This document shows positions 11,335-25,500 of a stretch of 64,000 bases of DNA, in pieces. The DNA comes from Chlamydomonas sphaeroides (lineage: Eukaryota > Chlorophyta > Chlorophyceae > Chlamydomonadales > Chlamydomonadaceae), in contig BDDC01000391.1 of the NCBI GenBank assembly GCA_001662425.1, positions 1 through 64,000 on the forward strand. Reading direction: 5' to 3'. The notes beneath the pieces were generated by a model that was not told the DNA's origin, did not search any database, and was given only the letters and a program-made list of their open reading frames with translations. The stretch's first letter is position 1. Every line of letters starts with the position of its first letter. A program made the position numbers and the translations under genes.

Positions 11335-12506
11335 CGATAGCTTGGCATGCCAATTAGCTGCATTATGCAAACATGTAAAGCAGTAAAAAAACGTGTGCCA
11401 CTTACACGCGCGTGCAGCCGCGCCCGGACCGCCATCAGCGATGCTTGGCGGTCGCGGCGCTCGCAGCTAGCCGCGCCGGAGCGGATGCGGCAGCCAGCGC
11501 CACAGGGCGGGCAACTGGCGGCTGACTCAGGTGAGCCCATCCAAGCATGTGTACATGCATCGAGGGCCTTGCAAGTGTGAAAGCGCGGGGTACAGAGGTA
11601 CAAGGGCCCACGCTCTTCAAGTGTGGTTCAACGTAACTGCAGATCAGGCACTCCGGGTCTTCGCTCTTGCTTCCAGCCTCTTGTCCGCCCGCCACCTGCG
11701 CCGTCGCCGGCTGTCAGTCTGCGCCGCCGCCTCGCGCAGTAGTGGTGCAGGCGGTGGCAGCGGCATGGGAGGTCTCCGTTGACGACGGCGGCGTGGACGG
11801 CTAATAATGATACTTATAATGATTGGCACGCTAGCCTTCGACTGCTGAGCGTCATCAAAGGAGGTGGAGCCCTGTGTGCTGTGCGCTGCGTGCTGTGTGT
11901 ATTGGACTCATACGTGGACGGCTACCTGGCAAGCACGGCTGGTGGTGTCGGGCCCGCTGGGGGGCTGGAGCAAGCCGAGTCGGTCCGAGGGAGCGCAGGA
12001 GGAGGCCAAGCAACAAGCATGGCATTGCACGAGCCAGGCCACACGCGCGGACACACGTACAGCTCTGGGCCCTGAAACTGCACCGACACGCCCCACCCGA
12101 GAAACACAGGCGTCGGCAGGAGGTGCACGTTAGTTGCGCGCGTTAGCTGGCGCTCAGGGAATCGCCGGGGCCTATGGCGTCAGGATAGTCCCCGCACCCG
12201 ACGGGCTAACCGGAACCACTCATACATTTTGGACTGGCGACGGCACGACAATGACGCACAAAAAATATCCCATAGGTACCGGGCGCCTCCCGTATGACAA
12301 ACCCGGATGAAGCAGGATGGTATTAGTTGCCCCCCTACGGCGCGCGCAAGGGCCGCCGCTAGCATAATTGCTAAGAATTGCGACGAGTCGCTCAGTTGAT
12401 CAATAAGATGTTGCGTTTAATGGGATAAGATAACCTCACGTAACATGGCATCCTAACTCGGCAGCCAGCGCATACGAGCTCAAGGCAGCCATGCCTCAAC
12501 CGAGCC

Positions 12507-13578
12507 TCAGGCGCGGTGCGGGCTGGCAGCCGCCGAGCGCCCGCCTGCATGGCCGCTTCCGGCCGGCGGCTGCCTCTGCTGCTGTTGCTGCTGCGTCTGC
12601 TGATGCTGCGGCTTATATACTGCGCGCCTGCGCCGAGCCAGCCACAGCGCGCCCACCGCCGCCAGCGCCAGCGCATTGCCAGCCAGCAGCGCCGACACGA
12701 TGCCCAGGTACGGGTGCGCCCACAGCAGGCCCCGCAGGCCAGCGCGGGCCGCGTCGTCTCCACCAGACGTGCGCTGCACCAGGCCGCGCCGTGTGGCCTT
12801 GCTCGCTGCTCCGCCAGCCGCCAGCGCGGGCAGCGGCTCGCCCTCCGCCTCCGCCGCCAGCTCCGCCGCCTGCTGCGCCCACAGGCCCGGCAGGCCCAGC
12901 GCCGAGGCGCGCTGGGCCGCGGCGCGGCGAGCCGCAGCCACGGCTTCATCCGACAGGTCTCCCAGCAGCTGCTTATCCAGAGGCACGTCCGTGAAAAGCG
13001 ACTGGATCGCCGCATACTGCTGCCGCAGGCGGCCCGCCAGGCACGAGTCCTTGTCGCGCACCTGCGCAACCAGGCGTGAAGCCGCGGCCAGCGCGCTGGC
13101 GCCCGAGGCGGCGTCGGTGCGCGCCGCGAGCTGGACCATCTGCATCGGGGGACGCACAATGCACCGGCGTCAGGCCCGCCCACGGCGCAGGGCGGGCGAA
13201 GTGCTGGATGCGGCAGTGCTCGCTGTCCCTAGATTAGATAAGATGATTAGGTACGATGATTAGGTAAGATGATAAGATAAGCTGACTCGCCATGGTGCGC
13301 AGGTCCTGGTCCTCGAGCACGTTGACAGCCACCACCGGCGCCCCCTGGCCCGGCGCTGCGGCCAGGCACTCGGCCACCACCGCGTTGACGTCCGCCAGCA
13401 GGCGCCGGCTGTGCTCCGCGCCCTCCCGCACCGCCAGTGCCAGGGCTGCCTCGCCGTAGCCCCGGAACGCCAGGCCCTCGGCCAGCTCTTGGGGCATGGC
13501 CTCGCGCTCGCTGGCGAACAGCAGCCGGCGCGTGGCGGGCGGCAGGGGACCCATCTCGATGTTTAGCATGATGTCGCC
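12507..13578 (-). CDS. Lectin gene part 24: membrane-proximal region, transmembrane helix, cytoplasmic tail
   Basis: The exons are 13291-13578 (MLNIEMGPLPPATRRLLFAS onward, Ala/Glu-rich helical) and the terminal exon 12507-13139, which ends with a stop. The last exon holds an Ala-rich helical region. It is followed by one hydrophobic span, YLGIVSALLAGNALALAAVG, at about 12634-12712, then ALWLARRRRAVYK. The RRRR cluster is a classical stop-transfer signal, so the large N-terminal part should be extracellular and the tail of about 45 residues, rich in Gln, cytoplasmic. The intron between these exons needs a GC donor to keep phase. Confidence 0.7.
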
Positions 13579-16500
13579 CTGGGGGCGGGTGCGGTTGCGT
13601 CAGGTTGGGTTGCACGGGCAGGGGGTGGGAAGGCAAGGTCGGATGCAGCCTCCGATGGACTGATTCAGTCATTACGCGCCATGGGCGGCAGGGCAACCTT
13701 GCACACTGTGATACTGATTTGAAGCATAACAATTTAAATCATGAATATAATAATAAAGTTATATTAAGTTATGTCAACCCGGCTGCGCCTTTGGCATACC
13801 GCACCGTGGGCGGCAGGGTGCCGGTGAAAAAGGTGATGTTGACGGGCCGCCGCTGCGCATTGCCCGAGGCGTCCTGCACGTTCATCAGCTGCAGCGTGAC
13901 GTTCTGGTTGTCCGTCAGCGCGCCGGGCCGGTTGAAGGGGTCCCACGCCACCGATATGGTGCGACCCTCGCACGAGGAGATGAGCTCGCCTGGGTTGGGC
14001 AGCAAACGGGTTGGGCGTGACTTGGGAATCGGCCTGGATAGCATGATGTCCCTTATGTTCACGGGCCAGACCGCAGCACGGCCGCACCTCCGGTCTGGTC
14101 CGTGAAGGTGCGGTTGTTGGCGCCGTCCGTGGCGTGGTGGAAGCCCATCCAGTAGAACGAGAACGGCTTGCGGCACTGCGGGGTGGTCGAGTAGAACAAG
14201 TGGAGCGCGGCAGCAGCGGGTGAGTACTCGCATGAGGGTGCGTGGGAGGGGCTGGCCGGCGAGGTTAGGCGCCCCGCTCAGTCAAGTGCACGGCCCAACA
14301 CAACGCGGGCCCCGTCTTACGTCGAGTGGCTCGCTAAAAGTGACGGAGATCTCGTCGCCTGACGGGAGGCAGGAAAGCCAGCAGGCAGGGCGATGTCGGG
14401 CCCAGCCACTACGATCGCAGTCATCAGCGGCCAATGAGTAGCTTCCGAGCTTCCCATTGGCATATGCCAGGACGCCGCCCCTACATCCTCTCCGAGCGTA
14501 CTTTCACAGGATGGGCACCTCCTTCCTGAGATTCCGATCTCCAAGCCCCATCCCCAGCCCGCCGACCCCAGCTGCTCCCTAGTCCCCTCCCCAGCCCGTG
14601 GGGTCTGCATCGCACCCGGCAGGTACGCCATGGAGGGCGCCAATGAGTTGGTCACCGGCACGGGGTCCTTCAGATCCACCCGCAGCTGGATGGCCTCGCC
14701 CTCGAACCGGCTGTCGCTGCCGCCGCCCACCAGCGCGTCGCAGTACACCACGAACCGCACCAGGTACTCCCCGTCCGACGTGAAGGTGCCGCGCTGAGTG
14801 CGGGAGAGGAGGGTCGTCGAGGGGGGGCGTGGCAGGGCAGTGAAGCCCTCGTTAACGCAAATGCTGGGCATTCCAGGGATACGCAAGCAAAAGCCAAGGT
14901 ATTCTAGGTGTGTGTTTGTGTGCCCTGCTCACCGGGTCCCAGTCGTAGGCCGCAAATCCATACGCGGGATCCTCCAGGTCCGCAAAGTCAACGATGCTGC
15001 TGTTGGCGTAGCGAATGGGCCGCCACACTCCGCCGTCGCTGACCAGATTGGTCACCTCCATCTGGATCTGCAGTGTGGCGAGAGAGAACAGATATGGAGG
15101 CGTGGTTGAGTCTAGGAGCATTGATGCCGCCGACCACGCAAGCACAGCAGATTGCCGGTTGCAAGCAAGTCACGGCAGGCTGTCGGTCGCAAGTCATCGC
15201 ATCCCCGCCGCCCATCTCACTACGGTGCCGTCCTCCTGCAGCCGGGGATGCGACTTCCACGCCTGGTACGTGTAGCCCGGGTTGAACAGCTTGAGCCGGA
15301 TGGTCTGGCGTGGGGAAATGTGGGGTGGAAAGGGCATTTATTGAAGCCATAGTTCTTTGCTGTCAAGCAAGGCGAGCTCTTGGGCGCTCACCCTGCCGTG
15401 GTCGGCGTCCGAGCGGTTGTACACGATGGGTTGCACCGCAGGCCATGCCTGTGTGTGTGCCGGCGTGAGCAAGGTCCATGGGAACACGAGCAGTCAGCTA
15501 CTGGTAGGCAGCTGCAGATGGCAAGGGCTACGCGCAGCAGCGGACGCGCGCACGACCCTCCACTCGCCACCGCACCTCGGGCCACACGGCACGCGGGCAG
15601 GGGCTGAAGCACTGGAGCGTGAGGGAGGTGCGGGAGAACTCGGCTGCAGGCAACGGCAGGGCATTGCGGGCAGGCTCGACGGTTAGGCTGGAGTCGCTCA
15701 AGAGGGATGTGAGGGGTCGGTTTGTTGGGGCAGGGATCGATGTCCGCGTGGGCGAGTCAGGCACACTGTCCAAGACGCTCGGCTACCAACAGTGGGACTA
15801 TCCAGATGTATGGCGCGCCCAACCGAAGGTGCCGTCCGCCTTACCCGCGTCGCACGTGCCCTTGGCCACAATATCGATGCTGCTCTGCGTGTACTTGGGT
15901 CCGCACTTTGCGGCCACCATGGCCTTGGTCTGCTTGGCATAAGGCCCGCGCAGCGTGAAGGGCACGGGCTGGATCCAGGGCGCGCCCATCATCTGCAGCT
16001 GCATGGACGCATTGTTGGAGGCCAGGTCGGGCTCCAGCTCCATGCGGACCTACGGATCGGCGGGCGAGATGGGACAAGGTCGAAGGTAGGGTGTGTAAGC
16101 AGCCGCAGTAATGAAAGGTTCTGAGCATCTACCTGATCACCACATATACTACACACCTGCTCGTCTGTGCCGCTCTGGTTCTCCAGCAGCAGCTCGTACA
16201 GCGTCTCGTCGCCCTGCTTGAGGTTGATCTGGCGGGGTAGATGTGACGGCATATGCTCAGGGCAGCACAGATCAGGACCCAGGATGGAGTGGAGTATGTA
16301 TCAGCGCAGCCGAGTGGGCCTCAGAGGCGGCTGGAGGTACGGGAGGAGGGCATGCGGCGCTGCTGGTTGCTTGCCCTGCGGCAATGTCGGCCTCATAAGC
16401 TCACCCGGGTGTTCATGCCGCCCAGCACCGACACCTTGGCCGCCTCGCGCTGCTGTGTGCCCGGCTCGTAGGGACACTTGGAGCGGCCTGAGGCGAGCCA

Positions 16501-19500
16501 GACAGAGGGATTCGATGAGGGCGCGGCAGGGTGTCGCGGATAATTTCATGATGTGTAGCTTGTGGACAGGGCGGGGGGGCTGGCGAGCTCATTCCAGGAG
16601 AGGCTAGAGGTAGATAAAGGCGCTTGCTGCATCCAGGGCGGGCTCACCAGCCATGACCTCAAACATGGGCGTGCCAAACGCCACGTCGGGCCGGGTCTGC
16701 AGGGAGCAAGGCGCGCGTGTGTTGGGTGGACGGATGGTGTGCTAGTCGTGCCGTGCCTCGCTCTCTGCTCGATGTGGCTGGCGTGGGTAGCCTTGCTTGC
16801 TTCATCACTTGACATGCGGCACGTACCTTGACCAGGAAGGCGTCTCCAACGTCCTTATCCCTGCAGCAGGGCCATCCATGAATCCGGGAGGGCGATCATC
16901 ATATTAGGTGCTGCTCGCTAGCTCGCTCGGGGACACTACCCAAGCACGCAGCCTCTGCTCTGCTGCCGCAGTGGCATGCATATGCCCTCTGCCGCAACAA
17001 ACGCGCAGCGCACTTGAAGGTGACGGTCACGGTGCGCTCGCGCTCCGACTCCTGTAGCAGGTCGCTGTTGAACTCGAGCTCCATGCCGTACAGGTTCTCA
17101 TCGAAGCTCTCCATCCTACGGAACAGACGGAGCGCAACGGGGAGGCAGCGTACGGCAGCGCAGATTGACGTGTCGTAACATCTATGGGCAGCGAGCCTGG
17201 TAACACAGCTCTATGCATCATGTTTGACGTCACGGTGAGTATGTTGGCGGGCCGCCGTCACAGAACGTGTTGACTTTGCATACATACCCACACACATTCC
17301 GAGCATGTATCATCTCCATTTCGAGCATCTACCAGGAGCACCAGGGCGGACCAGATCACACCCAGCCTATCCTTACCACACGCCCGTGCCACCACCGCCT
17401 CGTCCCAGGAAACCAAACATGTCCTGCGGCCCAGAGGCATAGGATCAAGATTCAGTGGGCCGGGCCCCGGCCGGTGCAGTGGTGCAAGCGCCGCGCCACA
17501 ATAGTAAGAAAGCCTGCTGCCAGGCGGCCCTTCTGCCTAAACCAACCACCAGCTGCCCTTGCCTTGAAGTGCATCCCAAAGTTGATACGGGTGGACAGCG
17601 TGGAAAGGGTTGTGAACTTGTAGCTGTAGGAGCTGCCACCTGCGGGTCCGTGGGGAGCGACGGTGGGCGCCGCCGGGAGAGACACGTGGAGCGATGAAAG
17701 CCACACTGTATGTGAGACACAAAACCACGATCCCTCATCAAGTACGCACAGACTCGGCCACGCTTGCCGCCGACAACGGCGACCCTGGCTTTGCCCTGAC
17801 CGTGCACCCCGCTGGACCCGTCCTCTGCCAGCGGTGCCCGCGCCCCGGTCCAGGCGCACCTCCGCTGAAGGAGAAGGTATTGAAGTCCACTCCGTAAGCA
17901 CGGCTGAGCGCGTCCAGCTGCTTGCCGGCCGCGACCCCTCCCACGGCCGCCTTCTGCCTGGGTCGGGCCACAATGTTGCCCAGGCGGCCGCTGTCGTCCA
18001 TGTATTGCTGGCGGAGCGGGGTGAAAGGTAAGGAGGGGCACGTACACACTTAAATTGTGATTGCAAGCGTGCGGGCGCTGCTGTCCATGTAGGGCTACTG
18101 AAGGGCAAGGGAGGGCGATGAGGGAGCACACACCGCATGCGCACGTGCATGGGGTCCGGGGCGGATGGGTTTGGTTGCGGGCCCGTGGAACCTAAGCGTC
18201 CATCCGCTGCTGCCCGGCGCTGCTCGCGCAGCCTTGCTCCCATTTTGCCCCTCATCGTCATTGTGCCTCGCCCGCAGTGTGGATGGACGACAGCCCACCA
18301 GCGCACGTGTATGTTGGGGTGCGACTCCATCTGTCGTATCGCTTGGAGCATGCAGGGGAAGTGAAGCGTGCGTACGGCATATGAGGGCGTATGGCCAGGC
18401 GGGTGTTCCCGCCCACCTGCGTCCTGACAGTGAGGCGCTGCAGCATCGATTCGCAAACATAAGTTGGTATAACAATCATTATGGTTATATAGGTATCGCT
18501 ATATTCTTGCCCACCTGCGTCCTGACGGTGAGGCGCTGCAGCTTGTCGAGGCCCTCATAGTAGCCCTGGGGGAAAGAATGAAAGAGGCGACGACAACACG
18601 GGGCGGGGCGCACGTGCCGGCATTAGCGGGGTCGCTAGCCAGGCACTGCGTTGTGTGTGAGGGCGCAAGGCCGCGGCCGGCCACATGCCGTACGTGCGTG
18701 CGCGCGTGCACCAAGCACCGGACAGACCACCGCCGTCCACCCTGTCCGCACACACGTTCTACCTAACACTGGAACACACGCTTCCTGAGGATTCTGCAGC
18801 AGCGCGGCTTTGGGTGGGCGTGGGCCGCGATCCGTCGCTGTGTGCATTCAGCTGGGGCATATGCGCTCCGTCCGTCTCGACCCGGACGCACCTGCTTCCA
18901 CACGGGGCTCTCCTCGAGCCTCTCGCGGTCGATGCTGCGGCCCTCAAACGCCATCACGTTCCTGCAGACGTGACGCAGGCACGTGCACATGTACGAGTTT
19001 CCACCAACTGCATGCATATGGTAACTTCTGGATCATTGGAGAGGCAGAGCAATGCTGCATCTCCACGAGGAGGGTCGGTGCGCATCGCTGCCCTCCCTCC
19101 CTCCCTTTCTTCCTCCCTCACTGCCGCCTGCCAACCTACCTGCCATACTACCTGTGCTATTGCCATACTAGTATAATGTGAATCAAGTATAATTGCGCAT
19201 ACCAACACGCGACAATGCCTGTGACGATGCCTATGGTCCCACCTGTCGCTGTGCAGGTCCAGGGTCTTTTGCCACACGCCCTCCACGTTTGCCTGAACCA
19301 GGCCATTGACGTCCTGCTGCCGGACCTGCAGCGAGTGGGTGCGTGACAAGGCGGGCAATGGCGCACGGGTGCCGTGGCTTCCACAGCGGCAGCTCAGAGC
19401 GGTAGGTGTTTGCTGAAGCGAAGCAAGGGACGGGGCGCGGCTTGCAGCCCGCCCGCGCCTGGCGCGCACCTTACCTTTCAGCAGCTCACATAACAACAAT

Positions 19501-22500
19501 TACCTATTTCCTCTATCACGGCAACTAATTACATGAGTCTACGGAGATTATAACCCAGCCTTCAGGCCGGCTTGCAGCCCGCACCTGGCGCCCACCTTGG
19601 CAATGTGTTGCAGCCCACATCATAACAATTACTTTCTTTATTTCATTACTACGGCCTCTGTTTAAAGCAGGCCAAGAATATTGTAACCTAGCCTTGAGGC
19701 CGGCTTCGTTGCCGTCCGCACCTGGTACCCGGGCAGCTCCTCCTCCTTGGCCTTGGTCAGGGCGGTGAGGTCGGTGTAGATCTTCATTATGTCCTGCCAG
19801 CCGCCAAGGCCCTGTGACGACGCAAGCACGCACGCGCGGCGGCAGGTCCACACATGAATGAACGGTTGGGCACACACATGCGGACATGCACGGGCACTGG
19901 CACGCAGGGGGCCGCGCAAGCGTACGTACGCGGTGGCACACAGCAGGTTCAAAGCAGCCAAGCCCATAACAGCACTCATGCTGCAGCGAGCTGAGCGTCA
20001 CCATGGCTCGCTTCAGTCTCGCACAACAACACCGCGGACACATACACTCTCATGCATGGCAAACAATGATTCTCGCGCGGATGCGCAGACAGGCCAGGCT
20101 AGCGCAACATGCAGCCTCATGCTCCAACAAGCAAACGAACCCGGCGTCTCACGTTCTTGATGTGGCCCAGCACCTTGGCGTCCTGCTGCGCCGCCGGCTT
20201 GCGCTGCTCCGCCGTCAGCTTGGCCTGCAGCTCGGGGATGACCACGTTGGTAATGTGCCACACGCTGTGCCAGGCGGTGCCATGCATGTTCTCGCGCAGG
20301 TTCCAGCCGGGGACGCCCATGGTGGCGGTGGGGCGGCAGGTGGTGGTGTTGAAGGACAGTCTGTCCTGTAAGATGAACCTGGGAGGTGCGTGGGATGGGA
20401 TGGATGGGGCCGTGGGTACGGAGCGAGCGGGGAGGGGGCGTAGCGTGGGGCCCTGCTAGCAGGGCTGGCACTGCAACGGCAGGAATTGTGCGCCATGCTT
20501 CCCCGTGATGGCGTGATTACATACGGTTTGCGCAGTTGAGTTTAAAGCAAGGTACAGTGGTGGCTAGATGAGATGTCTTTTCGAAAGAAAAAGAATGAAG
20601 GATAGCGTTAATAGCAACCTGCGATCCCGTCCCCTTCCCCCCAGCCATCCCCGCACATGATGGCGAATGTCGGCGCCTGTGGGTGGGGACAGACGGCGCA
20701 CAGACATCAGTGTGCAGGGGAGCTAGCGGCAGGGTTGGGATAGATTGCGTCATGCAGCAGCAGGTGGCGCGCCGTTGCGCAGCGCACCAGGATCATGTCG
20801 CCACCGCCTCCCGCCAGCTCGGGGCTGTGCGTGGGGATGGACGGAAAGCAACTGTTACCAGCGATCAAGTCAGTCAAGCCGAGCAAGCCAGCCGTGCCGG
20901 AAAGCAAGCAAACCAGGACCACAGCCGCGGCGCGTCATGCTTAGCGCGGCGGGTCGGTCCAATGGACGCCCTCGCTTGCTCGCACCTCCCAATGTCAGAC
21001 GTGGAGAAGCCCTCCTCGCGGCTGATCGTCAGCTGCAGCCGAGTGCACGAGTGCGACGCAGGGCGGGGCAGGGCAGGCGGGTACACGTCACGGCAGACGT
21101 GATGAGGGGCCTGAGCTGTGTGCTCAGTTGGCCGCCGGGGCAGTGGAACGTTCCATCTGGGGGATCCGCAGCTCCGTAGTAACGTTAATAGTACACATTC
21201 ACACGCACAGGTCCCAGCCGTGGCAGGCATCAGAAATAGACAGAGAAATAGAACGAAAAAGAATGGGAATCAGGTATAGTAAATTATAAATTGTTGGAGT
21301 TGATTACAGATTTAGATGTGGTTACGACACATTTACCACACACGTCGTTACATGCAGGAGGGCAGGCGTGTATGGGGAGACCCCACGCCAACCACCAGCA
21401 CCCACTTTGTAGTAGCTTTCTTCCTCTTCGTCCGTGTACCAGGTCTGCGTTGGGGGGAGGCAAGCGTGGCCACACGGGCAGGGCGCCACGTGAGCATAGC
21501 AGCGCAAGCAAATCCTGCCTGCATGGCCCACACACGAGACCTGTTGCATAGGCCGCACGGTGGGTCAAGCTCGCCGTACATCCATATCTATATCTATATC
21601 CGCATGGTGAGCCGACCACGGCCGAAGGCGGGAGATCATCATATGGCCGGCTGGGACGCAACGGCGCCGGACAGGGTCAACGAAGGTCATCCTGCTTGCT
21701 CGCCCCAACCCAGCCTACCGCCTCCGTGTAGATGCCTGACTGGCCTCGGTCGCGGATTGAGGGGCTACAAGCAACGGTTGCGTGGAGGGATGAGATGAAC
21801 GAGGCGTCAATGCCCGATATCATTGCTGCCTATGTGCTTGGCTGCTGCTGCGGCCGGACGGTGCTTTCCATGTTTGTTGTGTGCTTGATTAGATCGGTCT
21901 CCGATCACTCTGAGCACGCGCGCCCGCCGCCCTGTGCGCAAGTGGGATGGAGCGGGGCCTTACTTGCAGACCATGGCGCCCAGGCCGGCGCAGACGGAGA
22001 AGTCTGCGTCGAACCCCACGCCAAATGTAGATTTGCTGCACTGCGGGAACTGCACATTGGGGGCATACGACAAGGGCGGGCTGCAGTGATGGGCCAAGCA
22101 GGAGAGGACTGTGCGCAGCGACGCAGAAGCGGCTTGTCAGTCAAGAGCCTGTGAACGGTCACGGTAGCGCTCTTGTACGTTACACGGGATTGCAAGGATA
22201 TCGTAACAGTGCCCGCCATCCACTCACCACTGCCGTGATACCGCTGGGGTTAAGCTGGAAGGACCCGGAGTCCGGAGTGAAGGCGCTGCGGTGGGACGGA
22301 TAAGCACAGCATGAATGTCATAAACTCAAATTCAGGTCCCCAAAGACGCAAGCGTCAGAGCAATTACGTTTGTAACGTAACGAGCTAGATACGAGCTAGA
22401 TACGTGAGGTTTGCTAGGTACCACTGGGGAGCACTCACTCCTCTGCGTTTGGCTTCTTGGCGCGCAGGCGTGTGTTGCCGGGCCCGGTACTGTACGGGTC

Positions 22501-25500
22501 CTTGTTGAACGCCACCGTGAGGGCCTTGAGGTCGATCTGCGGCAACCTGCACACACACGCGACACATACACGAGGCACCACACGGGCATCAGCACGTCAT
22601 CACAATGAATAACAATGTAGGAGAGCCACAGCGTCACGCACTGCACGCGCTGCAAGCATGTACGGCAGCGCCAGCCAGTGCATTTGAAATTGGGTATTGG
22701 TAATGGTACCCATTTCGGTTCAACGAAACCAATTCCCGGGCAGCCCTGGCGTTGCTTGAGCAGAATTCAAGTAGATTAAGCGGGGCGCTGGTATGCATCA
22801 CATGTTGTGATTGATACCGTGCTGAGCGCTCACTCTGGGTCGGCCGCCAACACCTCGCCCGACACGTCCTGGCGCCGCACCACCGAGGCCAGCAGCGTGT
22901 CGAGCTGCGGGGCCACATGTGAGTGTGGTACGTAGGGGAGCACCGCTTGTGTTAGCGAGCAGCGTCTGCAAATACAGGTCAGGCTGTAGTTGCGTGAGGC
23001 GGTTCGTTATGATCGGGAGGCAATTCTGCTGCGGTCGAGGCAGCGGCATGTGGCATGTGGTGCATGGCACAAGCCGTTAGTTCGTTGATGTTGTATGTGC
23101 GGCCGGGTTGTATGTGCGGGGTGGGGTTCATGTCGTCAGCAGGGCACGTCGGTGGTGTTGTCGTGCAGCAAGGAGCATAGGGTGCAGATAGATCGAGTGG
23201 GCCGCAGAGGTATGCCCTAGCTATGACTCGCTGTATGCACTGGTCACCCGTTTTCGCGCGCCCGCCCACCTTGCCCTGGTCCAGGTTGGCGAGCTCGGCC
23301 AGGGCCACCATCCGAGTGTCTCCGTCCGTGGGCCTGCAGCAACGTGTCGGATCAACGTGTGGATGTGCAGCCATGCCACAAGCGGCTGCTGGCTGCAGGC
23401 CCCCCCGCAGGTGCCAGGCAGGTACCCACAATCCGGCCTGAGTGAAGATTTGGTTGATTGTCTGCACATTGACAGCACAAAGAGAGCGGCAGTGAATATT
23501 GAGTGCCTTTATATTTAGCCCTATATACATCCCGATATGCGACGCGCGCTGTTGTAGAAATAGAAATAGAAGTAGAGGTACAACGGGCTTGACCCGCCGT
23601 GATCTAAGGAGGTAGGGCGACCAGGGGGCCGGAGCCCCCTGCCTACACGCCCTGTCCCCCGCGCTGCCGTACATAAGGGATATGTTTGCGGACTTGCAGT
23701 CGTCGATGAGTGTATGTAAAAGTTCTTACCCATTATATTGCCTAGATATAACCCTGTGTATGTATCAACGCTGTCGCTGGCGCATGTATGTATGTACCTG
23801 TGCTGCATCGGTGGTCTCACGCCAGGTCAGCGAGCCACCGCGCCCCTCCAGAATGGTGTCGGCCGGATCATCGCGCTTGCTCACATCCGCTGGCATCGAC
23901 CCCAGCACTGCGCAGCAGCACACAGGTGGCGAGGTGGCTAGTTGGATGGAGCTGCAGATTGCTGTTTACGTAATAAGGCAGCCGCTTCCAGCAGGAGCAG
24001 ACGTATGGCCATTTCGTCTGCTGCTGCTGGCCAGTTGCTACAATTGCGAAGCCGTGGCGGCGTCATGCTGCCATATATATGAAATATGCTCATATGTTAC
24101 ACAGCAGGCAGCCTTTGATGGGCACAGACGCGTGCTTACCTTTCATAAAGTACTGGGGGCATTATTGATTGCGTGTGGAAGCGAGAGCCGCGGACGGAAG
24201 GAAGCAACATGGCACACATTAGCATTGCAGCAATCGCAGCAGCAGCTAGCTGCACGTCTATCTTCCCACAACCGACTGCACACACACCTTGCCGCCACCC
24301 TTCCTGCAAGCATACGCACATGCGTGTGGAGGAGCAAGGCGGGACAAGGATTGCTTGCTTGGAATGAGCACCCAGTGTTTTCAAGTCACCAAGTAATAAG
24401 TAAGCAACAGGCGCAATACCAAATGCACTCAATCGTTCTGTGTACATATTGCGCTACACACAGTGTACATGTACACTCTGTGTAGCGCAATACACGCAGC
24501 TATTGATCTGGAGTGGAACACGTAGCTATCACTCGGGGGTGCAGCCGCCTGCCGCACCAGATGTCGGGTCTGCTGGCCGCTGCCTTGGCAGCTGTTGTGG
24601 CGCCCATTTTCGCCAGGTCCTTGACAACGTCCATCACAGCCTGCGGCGGCGACCAGAATAGCGATGGTACGGCCATGCATCGCAGTGTTTTGTGTTCAAT
24701 TCTATAATAAAGTAATAGACTAACACGCACGCAACACTCTCAGGGCTGGCAGGCAAGAGGCAGGCCAGGTAGGGGCATAAGTAGACCTAACGAGCCCGAA
24801 AATAACAAAGAACCCACTAAACAATCAAACACCTCAAGGATTGGCTACCGCATGGCAAACAAGTTTAACGACGTACGACGCTACGGGACACTCAAAGGAT
24901 GCATGCAGTTCCACGCCAGAAGCCGCACTCACCCCCAGGCCGGCAACCTTGTAGATATCTTTCATCTGATGGGTTCATATCACAAGGCATGTCAGCAGAT
25001 GCTTGACATCTTGATGCAGTGCCGTGTTCATATACTGCAGCACAAGACTGTATTTTGCTTTTGCTTGTATGTGCGTGCCATCAGGTGCTCGCATGTCACA
25101 ACTCTCGTTTCGTCGCCAGGGCATATGCAACAGCACACAACCGTACGTGGCGGGCTTGTGCTGTGACGTACCGCCGCGACAAGTTTCTTGGCATCGTCTG
25201 TCATTGACGTGAGTTTCGCTGCGCCTTTGCTCAGATCCGCGGCCTGTAGGCGGTACGTGATTGCGCGGAAGGTGGAGCCGTCATGGACGCCAAGCAGCTC
25301 ATTATCGCGACCACACTCGCCAACTAGCATGGTAGATGTTCCTCACGGGGTATCATGTAGCTCGTACCTTGTCCGCGAGCTTGCTTGTCTCTTTCATTGT
25401 GTCTGAGATTGTCGACACCTCAGAGAGCTTGTAGAAAGGGATCGCTGCACAAACAATGAGCGAGGGATGGACATGGCAGCGCCAAGGCATGTTGATCCAT

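Larger units (their letters stand above)
10199..12506. other. Convergent intergenic region
   Basis: This region lies between the stop codons of the plus-strand B3-like gene and the minus-strand lectin gene. No frame shows splice-consistent coding. It holds a TGTAA signal for the left gene, a short (GGGGCC)n run near 11107-11127 and two hairpins near 11258-11334. On the minus strand no TGTAA was found between the lectin gene stop and about 11406, so the lectin transcript end is unplaced. Confidence 0.5.

Noticed and set aside
23682..24485. Plus-strand open frame of 267 codons
   Set aside because: It lies across introns and an exon of the minus-strand lectin gene. It has low coding character and no neighbouring plus-strand splice-consistent exons.
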